Source: Baffinella frigidus (taxonomy: Eukaryota > Cryptophyceae > Cryptomonadales > Baffinellaceae). From it: 11,733 nt of DNA. The notes beneath the pieces are model-generated. The model did no database searches, was not told the origin of the DNA, and was given only the letters and a program-made list of their open reading frames with translations. The DNA is taken from positions 171,096 through 182,828 of the forward strand of contig MU646621.1 of NCBI GenBank assembly GCA_026770585.1. Direction: 5' to 3'. The position numbers and the translations under genes were made by a program. Shown piece after piece: positions 6,235 to 11,479 of this stretch (its first letter is position 1; each line of letters begins with the position of its first letter).

Positions 6235-6780
6235 GTGCACTGCCCCCTCTTCTCCAGCAACCCACTGCACTCCGAAGTGCACTTGACGAGTTCGTTTCCA
6301 ACCACCAACCCTCACGGAAAGACCAAATCGTCGATTTTCAGACCTCAAATTCACCTTGACAGCCAGGCGAATTGGCCTGGCTACAACTTAAGAAGTCCCA
6401 ATCTTGTTGCAAAATCAACTTTTGGGAGTAGGTCGCAAATCGACTGTTTGGTCCTTCCGTGAGGGCTGGTGGAAAGGGCGATTTGTACCAGGGAATTGCC
6501 CGCGAGGTCATTTTTTTCCACAGCGAAGTTGCCCCGTCCTGGAGCCTGCGGAACCCTAAATCCTAAACCCTAAACCCTAAACCCTAAACCCTATATCTTA
6601 AACCCTAAACCCTAAAACATGAGCCCTAAACCCTAAACCCTAAAACCTAAACCCTACACCCTACACCCTACACCCTAAACTGATCCTAAACCGTAAACCC
6701 TAAACCATAAACCATAAACCATAAACCATAAACCATAACCCCTAATCCCTAAACCCCCAACTCTAAACCCTGAACCACAG
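6235..6780 (+). other. Predicted intron b-c, filled with CCCTAAA heptamers
   Basis: This 546-bp interval starts GTGCAC and ends CCACAG. The first 300 bp are non-repetitive and include CCTCACGGAAAGACCAAA at about 6309 and its near inverse (TTTGGTCCTTCCGTGAGG) at 6448-6465. From 6553 to 6779 it is degenerate CCCTAAA repeat with variants CCCTACA and CCATAAA. Repeats run right up to the acceptor. Confidence 0.5.
6309..6465. repeat. Fold-back element with CCTCACGGAAAG ends, inside intron b-c
   Basis: CCTCACGGAAAGACCAAA on the left pairs with TTTGGTCCTTCCGTGAGG on the right. The pairing continues inward: TCGTCGATTTTCAGACC on the left resembles the complement of GGTCGCAAATCGACTG on the right. The element is about 157 bp with decayed inner arms. 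It may be one more member of the fold-back population, older than the others because its arms have diverged. Confidence 0.6.
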
Positions 6781-7379
6781 GTACGTCGGAAGGGAGAAAT
6801 TCGAAGTCATCGTCAACTCGATGGCGGCCTACTGCCCTATCACGCGCGAGTAAACCCTAAGCCCTACACCCGAAACCCCGAACCCTAAACCACGAACCCG
6901 AAACCCCAAATTCTAAACCCTGCAACCTAAACTCTCAATCGTGAACCCTACACCCTACACCCTGAACCCTAAAACTTGAACCATGAACCCTGAACCTTGG
7001 ACCCTGAACCCTGAACCCTAAAACCTGAACCTTGAACCACGAACCCTTAACCCTAGACCCTGAACCTTGGACCCTGAACCCTAAATCCTAAACCCCGAAC
7101 CCTAAAACACGAACCCTAATCCCCAAATTCTAAACCCTGAACCTTGAACCCTGAACCTGAAACCCGGACCCCTAAACCACGAACCCTGAACCCCAAATTC
7201 TAAACCCCGAACCCTAAATCCTGGACCATACACCCTTACCCTGAACCCTGGACCCCGAACCCTAGATCCTCAACCCTAAACCCTGAACCCTAAACTTTAA
7301 ATTAAACCCTGAACCCTTAACCCTAAACCCAAACTTTAAACCCTGAACCCTTAACCCTAAACCCAACCCCTAAACCCAG
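6553..7379 (-). repeat. Degenerate CCCTAAA arrays interrupted by exon c
   Basis: Heptamers in CCCTAAA orientation fill 6553-6779 and 6851-7379, with regional variants: CCATAAA around 6704-6738, CCCTACA around 6653-6675, and CCCTGAA after 6960. The change of variant along the track shows successive local expansions. The orientation is opposite to the 4780-5027 array. Confidence 0.93.
6781..6849 (+). CDS. Predicted exon c
   Basis: This is an island of 69 coding-like bases inside CCCTAAA repeat. It is preceded by CCACAG and followed by a donor-like GTAAAC. It encodes YVGREKFEVIVNSMAAYC then PITR and two bases of a Glu codon. The first base completes the Gly codon begun in exon b, and the last two bases are completed by exon d. 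If the donor is not used, the frame ends at a TAA two bases into it, so exon c could instead be the last exon. Its non-repetitive nature within repeats is the strongest sign that it is kept by selection. Confidence 0.55.
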
Positions 7380-7413
7380 GTCGGTATCCCACATAACTCG
7401 TGCTACGAGCTCC
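7377..7413 (+). repeat. Exon-d echo 1 (acceptor plus exon start)
   Basis: CAG then GTCGGTATCCCACATAAC and TCGTGCTACGAGCT: the start of exon d with one base deleted after CATAAC, which shifts the frame. After this the sequence returns to heptamers. Confidence 0.85.
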
Positions 7414-7503
7414 CTAAACCCTACACTCTAATCCATGAACCCTCACCCCGAAAAAATACAACCCACACCCTACTCCCTAAACCCCAATCCCTAAACCCCA
7501 AAC

Positions 7504-7543
7504 CAGGTCGGTGTCACACACAACCTCGTGCTATGAGCTCTCC
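7504..7543 (+). repeat. Exon-d echo 2 (acceptor plus exon start)
   Basis: CAG then GTCGGTGTCACACACAACC and TCGTGCTATGAGCTCTCC. It reads SVSHTTSCYELS in the exon-d frame without a shift, then runs into AAACCC repeat. Confidence 0.87.
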
Positions 7544-7667
7544 AAACCCTAAACTCTAACCCAGAAACACTACACCCTACACCCTGCACCCTACACCCTA
7601 CACCCTACACCCTACACCCTACACCCTACACCCTACACCCTCAACCCTCACCCCTCAACCCTCCACC

Positions 7668-7707
7668 CAGGTCGGTGTCCCCCATGACCTCGTGCTACGA
7701 GCTGTCT
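7668..7707 (+). repeat. Exon-d echo 3 (acceptor plus exon start)
   Basis: CAG then GTCGGTGTCCCCCATGACC and TCGTGCTACGAGCTGTCT. It reads SVSPMTSCYELS in the exon-d frame, then enters repeats. The segment after echoes 2 and 3 also shares CTCTAACCCAGAAACACTAC, so the duplicated unit included some intron sequence. Confidence 0.87.
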
Positions 7708-7851
7708 AAACCCCAAACCCTGCACCTTACCCTAAACTCTAACCCAGAAACACTACACCCTACACCCTGCACCCTACACCCTACACCCTACATCCTACAC
7801 CCTCATCCTTACACCCCGACCCCTCAACCGGAACCCGAACCCCCAACCCAG

Positions 7852-7927
7852 GTCAGTGTCCCACATAACATCGTGCTATGAGCTATCCAGTCTCCCGGAC
7901 ACTTGCTGGCACGCCCTCTTCATGCGG
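7852..7927 (+). CDS. Predicted exon d
   Basis: This is the only full-length member of a four-copy family. It starts after CCCAG, encodes SVSHITSCYELSSLPDTC followed by WHALFMR, and ends at CGG|GTACCC in phase 0. Its first base completes the Glu codon from exon c. The three upstream echoes share only the first half, which sets this copy apart as the functional exon if the gene is real. Cys, Trp and aromatic residues make the peptide look like folded protein instead of translated repeat. Confidence 0.52.
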
Positions 7928-8201
7928 GTACCCCCTGATCCCCAAAGCCCCGAAACCCTAGCCCCGAAACCCTAGCCCCGAAACCCTAGCCCCGAAACCC
8001 TAGCCCCGAAACCCAAAACACTGAAAACTAATCCCTACACCCGACACCCTAACCCTGGACCCAAACCCCTAAACCCTAAAACCTAAAACCTAAACCCTCA
8101 ACCCTGAACCTTAAACCCTTAACCCTAAACCGTAAATCCTAAACACTAAACACTCAACCCTTTTCACCCCATTCCCCAACCCCAACCCCCAAATCCCAAA
8201 T

Positions 8202-8240
8202 CAGGACGTGTCCCGCATGCGCTCGGTGCCCAACTCGCTT
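8202..8240 (+). repeat. Exon-e echo 1 (acceptor plus exon start)
   Basis: CAG then GACGTGTCCCGCATGCGC, TCGGTGCCCAACTCGC. About 35 bases match the start of exon e; then unrelated sequence follows. Confidence 0.87.
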
Positions 8241-8350
8241 CGAGTATTTGTTTTTTGACACTCTCAGCCTATGGGGAATCGGAGCCGTCTAGCTTTGGAT
8301 CTGAAGGAAACGCCCCAATTTCATTCCGCCAGGCATTTACTTTGAATTAA

Positions 8351-8523
8351 TAGCGGCGCAACCTATAATTAGTTTTGTAAAGCAACTCTTTCTAGTACAA
8401 ATTATAAAACAAGGTCCATTGAAAACTAAAGAGGGCTCCAATTCCTTTTTAAACGAGGTCTTGTTTTATAGTTTGCACCAGGAACGAGTTACTTTACAAA
8501 ACTAATTATAGGTTGCGAGCCTA
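8351..8523. mobile_element. Fold-back element palF inside intron d-e
   Basis: GCAACCTATAATTAGTTTTG with TAAAG at the left pairs exactly with the right arm ending AATTATAGGTTGC. The inner arms pair less well (TATAAAACAAGG against CTTGTTTTATA). TA dinucleotides flank both ends (8351 and 8522). The length is about 173 bp and AT-rich, unlike its surroundings. It is non-coding and so non-autonomous. Confidence 0.88.
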
Positions 8524-8550
8524 TGAAAATGCTCGGGAGTTCCCCACATG

Positions 8551-8570
8551 GACGAAAATTACTACACATT
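8551..8570. repeat. Solo fragment of the palG arm
   Basis: ACGAAAATTACTACACA at 8552-8568 is identical to part of the left arm of palG (9750-9766). The rest of palG is absent here. It lies 28 bp beyond palF. It is a relic of an older insertion or a short captured fragment. Confidence 0.6.
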
Positions 8571-8614
8571 CGCTTTGCGACGTGACTGCATGGTTCCTGG
8601 CGGGATGAAATTGT

Positions 8615-8664
8615 AGGACGTGTCCCGCATGCGCACGGTGCCCACCTCGCCCTCTCCTTCTCCG
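8615..8664 (+). repeat. Exon-e echo 2 (acceptor plus exon start)
   Basis: AG then GACGTGTCCCGCATGCGCAC, GGTGCCCACCTCGC, followed by CCTCTCCTTCTCC. Relative to exon e, nine bases (GAGACGCGC) are missing, so the frame would be kept. The match stops before the Pro-rich part. Confidence 0.87.
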
Positions 8665-8821
8665 AAACTCAGTGCACTTACGCCAAGTTTAGTGTACTTA
8701 CGCCGAAAAAGCCAGAAACTTTGCAAAAAATCCGGCGCATTCCTCAACGTTTCGTGGACGCGCGCAGTTTTTGACCAGTTTTGACCACCTCCAATTGAGC
8801 ATAATGGCTCTCCCGGAACAG

Positions 8822-8921
8822 GACGTGTCCCGCATGCGCACGGTGCCCACCTCGCGAGACGCGCCCCTCTCCTTCTCCCGCTCGCCCCCGCCGCCGTCTT
8901 CGCCCGACTACCTCCGCACCG
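8822..8921 (+). CDS. Predicted exon e, Ser/Pro-rich segment
   Basis: This is a 100-bp complete member of the exon-e family, between AACAG and the donor GTGAGAACC. It encodes DVSRMRTVPTSRDAPLSFSR and then SPPPPSSPDYLRT plus one base of a Gly codon. It starts in phase 0 to match exon d, and its final base joins the first two of exon f. An in-frame ATG at 8804 (MALPEQ) just upstream could make this a first coding exon instead. The match between copies begins exactly after AG in all three copies with different upstream sequence, as expected for an exon edge. The repeated SP dipeptides suggest a flexible region. Confidence 0.6.
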
Positions 8922-9034
8922 GTGAGAACCCGCGTATAGTATATACGATATACTGTATACTATATATATTATATACTATATACTATATACTATATACTAT
9001 ATACTATATACTATATACTACATACTGATATATA

Positions 9035-9079
9035 CCCTCTGCCGCCCTCGCCCGACTACCTCCGGACCGGTGATAACCC
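9035..9079 (+). repeat. Exon-e echo 3 (exon end plus 5' splice site)
   Basis: GCCGCCCTCGCCCGACTACC and TCCGGACCG match the last ~33 bases of exon e. They are followed by GTGATAACCCGCGCATCG, which parallels the donor region GTGAGAACCCGCGTATAG after exon e. TATAGTA repeat begins directly after. Confidence 0.87.
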
Positions 9080-9177
9080 GCGCATCGTCGATAGTATATA
9101 GTATATAGTACACAGTACATAGTATATAGTATATAGCATACAGTATATAGTATGTAGTGCATAGTATGTAGTATGTA

Positions 9178-9220
9178 CCCGCTGCCGCCTTCGCCCGACT
9201 ACCTCCGGACCGGCGAGCTG
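9178..9220 (+). repeat. Exon-e echo 4 (exon end, GC splice-like site)
   Basis: GCCGCCTTCGCCCGACTACC and TCCGGACCG are followed by GCGAGCTGCC, so the donor position reads GC instead of GT. Confidence 0.85.
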
Positions 9221-9242
9221 CCTGTAGATCCTAGCTCTCTCT

Positions 9243-9339
9243 GAGTTTTATTCTGGCTCGTCCTAAGGGCTTGATATTCGCCCTTTTGTACGAGTGTTCT
9301 GCTCTTAAATGCGTTCACGGACGAGCCAGAATAACACTC
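9243..9339. mobile_element. Fold-back element palH inside intron e-f
   Basis: TTATTCTGGCTCGTCC at 9248-9263 is the exact reverse complement of GGACGAGCCAGAATAA at 9319-9334, and pairing extends a few bases outward (GAGT/ACTC). The interior has a smaller hairpin, AAGGGC with GCCCTT. TA lies one base from each end of the exact arms. The whole is about 97 bp and non-coding. Confidence 0.85.
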
Positions 9340-9411
9340 GAGCACAGCTGGAAATCCTGAATCCTGAACCCTGAATCCCACACCCGAAACACGAACCCGC
9401 CAGGCGGCCTA

Positions 9412-9440
9412 GCTGCCCCTCTCTTTCTCCCGCTCCCCCC
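9412..9440 (+). repeat. Exon-e echo 5 (internal fragment)
   Basis: GCCCCTCTCTTTCTCCCGCT then CCCCCC matches the middle of exon e (GCGCCCCTCTCCTTCTCCCG) but has neither exon edge. TATATAGTA repeat follows at once. Confidence 0.7.
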
Positions 9441-9542
9441 TATATAGTATATACTATATGGTAGGTATTACATAGTATATGGTATATAGTATATAGTGTA
9501 TACTATATACTATACACTATATACTATGTTGTATATATTATT

Positions 9543-9585
9543 TAAGTTTCGGTGGTTCCAGACTGCTACCGGGACCCCCCCCGGG
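9543..9585 (+). repeat. Exon-f echo 1 (5' part)
   Basis: TTAAGTTTCGGTGGTTCCAG then ACTGCTACCGGGA matches the left part of the exon-f family as found at 10446 and 10743. It breaks off in a C run followed by a G run (CCCCCCCCGGGGGGG). Confidence 0.82.
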
Positions 9586-9710
9586 GGGGCAGTGTTTGAG
9601 CTGCCCCTCCAAGGTGCAAAATCCTGGACCCTGGACCCTGAACCCCAAACCCCAAACCCTAAGCCCTAGACCCTCCCGACCCCCCCCCCCAACCCTCCCG
9701 GGGCTTGGAG

Positions 9711-9852
9711 CTAATCCGGGGGAAAGTATTTTTCTTTTAGAACCTGGCAACGAAAATTACTACACAATTGGGCCATAATAGTAATAGTAAAGCATTTGTG
9801 TGGTAATTTTCGTTGGCAAATTATAAAAGAAAAATATGTTTCCCCGGATTAG
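9711..9852. mobile_element. Fold-back element palG inside intron e-f
   Basis: The left arm CTAATCCGGGGGAAAG, TATTTTTCTTTTA, then CAACGAAAATTACTACACA pairs with the right arm GTGTGGTAATTTTCGTTG, TAAAAGAAAAATA, then CCCCGGATTAG, with a few mismatches and one-base gaps. It is 142 bp with an AT-rich loop (TAATAGTAATAGTAAAG). A TA dinucleotide sits one base inside each outer end. Confidence 0.9.
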
Positions 9853-10016
9853 AGCCGGACTACCTTCGGACCCATGAGAAACACTAAACCCTACCCTGTG
9901 AACCCTAAACCCTGAACCCTACACCTGAGCCCTGAACCCTGAACCCTGAACCCCGGACCCTGAACCCTACATCCCTAGAACCGTAAACCCTAAACACCAA
10001 ACACCAAACACCAAAC

Positions 10017-10066
10017 CAGACGGGTCGCCAAATTTTAAGACGATTCCACAATTCGAGCAGCCTCCT
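10017..10066 (+). repeat. Exon-f echo 2 (acceptor plus exon start)
   Basis: CAG then ACGGGTCGCCAAATTTTAAG corresponds to the start of exon f (GAGGGTCGCCAAGCTTCAAG). It continues open as GSPNFKTIPQFEQPP, then runs into CCCCAAAACCC repeat. Splicing from exon e would stay in frame, so it might be an alternative or former exon. Confidence 0.75.
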
Positions 10067-10150
10067 GAACCCCAAAACCCAAAACCCAAACCCCAAACCC
10101 CAAACCCCAACCCCTCAACCCTAAACCCTAAACCCTAAACCCTACACCAG

Positions 10151-10246
10151 GAGGGTCGCCAAGCTTCAAGCGGTTCCAGGCTACTACCGGGAGCACCCCC
10201 CCGTCTTCGCCGAAGCCCCAGTCGCCCGACTTCCTCCTCCGCTCCG
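10151..10246 (+). CDS. Predicted exon f, Ser/Pro-rich segment
   Basis: This is a 96-bp complete member of the exon-f family, between ACACCAG and the donor GTGAGACACCC. In the phase set by exon e it encodes GGSPSFKRFQATTGSTP, then PSSPKPQSPDFLLRS and one base of a Gly codon. It ends like exon e (SPDFLLRSG against SPDYLRTG), so the two exons are probably paralogous at their 3' halves. The gene would continue beyond it. Downstream family members have the wrong phase or a stop, so the next true exon may lie outside the window. Confidence 0.55.
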
Positions 10247-10445
10247 GTGAGACACCCGTGTATTTCGTAAGTACTACCTACCATATACTTTATACTATAT
10301 ACTATATACTATATAGTATATACTATATAGTATATACTATATGGTATTTACTATATGGTAGGTATTACATAGTATATGGTATATAGTATATAGTGTATAC
10401 TATGTACTATATACTATATACTCATACTGTTTTGTATATATTATT
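10247..10445 (+). repeat. TATACTA/TATAGTA palindromic heptamer block 1
   Basis: After the donor region GTGAGACACCCGTGTATTTC comes a 7-bp repeat whose two forms, TATACTA and TATAGTA, are reverse complements. The block switches between them several times and can form many hairpins. ACTATATGGTAGGTATTACA is shared with the block at about 9455. Confidence 0.9.
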
Positions 10446-10554
10446 TAAGTTTCGGTGGTTCCAGGCTACTACCGGGAGCACCCCCCCCTCGTCGCCGAAG
10501 CCTCAGTCGCCCGACTTCCTCCTCCGCTCCGGTGAGACACCCGTGTATTTCGTA
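10446..10554 (+). repeat. Exon-f echo 3 (nearly complete, plus 5' splice site)
   Basis: TTTAAGTTTCGGTGGTTCCA replaces the exon-f start; from GGCTACTACCGGGAGCACC to CTCCGCTCCG it closely matches exon f and is followed by the same GTGAGACACCCGTGTATTTC. It reads open (FRWFQATTGSTP, then PSSPKPQSPDFLLRSG). The piece after AAG is 82 bp, enters in phase 0 and leaves in phase 1, so it cannot follow exon f in frame. Confidence 0.88.
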
Positions 10555-10742
10555 TGTACTACCTACCATATACTATATGCCCTGTACTATATACATATAC
10601 CATGTACTATATACTATATACTATATTTTGTATAGTATATACTATATGGTAGGTAGTGTAGTATATGGTATATATTATATAGTGTATACTACATACTATA
10701 TACTATATGCTATATACTATATACTATATTGTATATGTTATT
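10555..10742 (+). repeat. TATACTA/TATAGTA palindromic heptamer block 2
   Basis: The same repeat as block 1, with ACTATATGGTAGGTAG near its centre. The 21-bp triple heptamer is open in all + frames, producing Tyr/Ile/Leu/Thr repeats such as YILYTIY that should not be read as protein. Confidence 0.9.
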
Positions 10743-10851
10743 TAAGTTTCGGTGGTTCCAGACTGCTACCAAGGGCAACCCCCCGTCGTCGCCGAAGCCC
10801 TAGTCGCCTGACTACCTTCGCCGCTCCGGTGAGACTCCCGTGTATTTAGTA
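10743..10851 (+). repeat. Exon-f echo 4 (nearly complete, stop codon)
   Basis: TTAAGTTTCGGTGGTTCCAG to CCGCTCCG, followed by GTGAGACTCCCGTGTATTTA. In the exon-f frame a TAG replaces the Gln codon (CCCTAGTCGCC against CCCCAGTCGCC), so this copy cannot encode the segment. Confidence 0.88.
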
Positions 10852-10981
10852 TGTAGTATACAGGCACACAGTATATAGTATATAGTACATAGTATATAGT
10901 ATAAATATTATACTGTATACTATAAACTATATACCATATTTGTATCGTATACAGAATATATTATATCGTACATGTTATGTA
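10852..10981 (+). repeat. TATAGTA heptamer block 3
   Basis: More degenerate than the neighbouring blocks, with variants such as TATAAAC, TACAGAA and ATCGTACATG. Confidence 0.8.
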
Positions 10982-11085
10982 ATTTTCGGCGGTTCCAGAC
11001 CGCTACCGGAAGCCCCCCCACGTCTTCGCCGGAGCACTTGTCTGACTACCTCCTCCGCTCCGGCGAGACACCCGTGCATTTAGTA
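10982..11085 (+). repeat. Exon-f echo 5 (GC splice-like site)
   Basis: ATTTTCGGCGGTTCCAGACC to CTCCGCTCCG, then GCGAGACACCCGTGCATTTA. It encodes FRRFQTATGSPPTSSPEHLS with DYLLRSG. The donor position reads GC. Exon-like and donor-flank sequence are both conserved, but the acceptor side has no AG. Confidence 0.85.
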
Positions 11086-11289
11086 TTATATACTATATAC
11101 TATATACCATGTACTCTATACTATATACCATATAGTATACTATATACCATATAGTATATACTATATACTATATACTATATACCATATAGTATATACTATA
11201 TACTATATGGTAGGTAGTACATAGTATATGGCATATAGTATATAGTATATAGTATATAGTATATAGTATATAGTATTTAGTATATAGTT
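11086..11289 (+). repeat. TATACTA/TATAGTA palindromic heptamer block 4
   Basis: The first part is mostly TATACTA and the last part (11221-11288) an almost pure TATAGTA run, with the switch near ACTATATGGTAGGTAG at about 11202. That switch sequence also marks the centre of the other blocks, so it behaves as a hairpin apex. Confidence 0.9.
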
Positions 11290-11325
11290 AAGCACTTGTC
11301 TGACTGCCTCCGCTCCGGCGAGAAC
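11290..11325 (+). repeat. Exon-f echo 6 (exon end, GC splice-like site)
   Basis: GCACTTGTCTGACTGCCTCC and GCTCCG are followed by GCGAGAACCC. It is the exon end of echo 5 with three bases lost. The TCC-rich tract begins within the donor flank. Confidence 0.8.
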
Positions 11326-11326
11326 C

Positions 11327-11388
11327 CTTCTTCTTCCTCCTCCTCTTCCTCCTCCTCCTCCTCCTCCTCCTCCTCCTCCTCCTCTTTA
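11327..11388 (+). repeat. TTC/TCC pyrimidine microsatellite
   Basis: A pure pyrimidine tract of about 55-60 bases, first TTC then (TCC)n. It is a candidate triplex (H-DNA) former by mirror symmetry. If translated from the GAG frame it gives poly-Ser, which has no support as protein. Confidence 0.93.
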
Positions 11389-11420
11389 TTACTCTCAGCC
11401 TAGAGATGAGTGATCCAAAA
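11385..11420. repeat. Inverted partner of the 4395-4432 segment
   Basis: TTTATTACTCTCAGCCTAGA then GATGAGTGATCC matches the reverse complement of 4398-4431 with about one or two differences. The core ACTCTCAGCCTA occurs a third time at about 8260-8272. This is a dispersed repeat in both orientations, 7 kb apart. Confidence 0.75.
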
Positions 11421-11479
11421 GTCTACAAGCCTTCATCCGGGCCCGCCTCGGTACATTACATCATCCTCGAAACTGGAGC

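Larger units (their letters stand above)
6850..7851 (+). other. Predicted intron c-d with CCCTAAA-type repeats and three exon-d echoes
   Basis: This 1002-bp interval runs from GTAAAC to CCCAG. It is almost wholly CCCTAAA, CCCTGAA and CCCTACA heptamers. Three copies of the acceptor plus the first 34-37 bases of exon d are embedded at 7380, 7507 and 7671. A clean CCCTACA run spans about 7570-7640. Confidence 0.5.
7928..8821 (+). other. Predicted intron d-e with heptamers, a fold-back element and two exon-e echoes
   Basis: This 894-bp interval runs from GTACCC to GAACAG. It begins with five copies of CCGAAACCCTAGCC-type repeat (about 7954-8010), then degenerate CCCTAAA to about 8200. Next come exon-e echo 1, a TA-bounded fold-back element, echo 2, and two small direct duplications (TACTTACGCC-type words at about 8677-8705; TTTTGACCA twice at 8769-8787). 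Confidence 0.5.
8922..10150 (+). other. Predicted intron e-f with TATAC/TATAG heptamers and echoes
   Basis: This 1229-bp interval runs from GTGAGAACC to ACACCAG. It changes repeat type several times: TATACTA heptamers (8936-9034), TATAGTA heptamers (9094-9177), mixed palindromic TATAC/TATAG (9441-9540), then CCCTGAA and CCCTAAA types (9618-9675 and 9884-10143). Two fold-back elements and several exon-e and exon-f echoes sit between the blocks. Confidence 0.5.

Noticed and set aside
9905-10096. Minus-strand frame with GFRV/GLGFRVQG repeats
   Set aside because: It is the translation of decayed CCCTAAA heptamers in reverse. The pattern follows from the DNA repeat.
10446-11062. Exon-f echoes 3-5 as consecutive coding exons
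   Set aside because: Echoes 3 and 4 are 82 bp after AAG, entering in phase 0 and leaving in phase 1. They cannot follow exon f or each other in frame. Echo 4 also has a stop, and echo 5 lacks an AG acceptor.
8936-11154. Tyr/Ile/Leu/Thr repeat proteins such as YILYTIY
   Set aside because: The 7-bp TATACTA repeat has no stop in certain frames, so long frames appear automatically. There is no evidence for translation.
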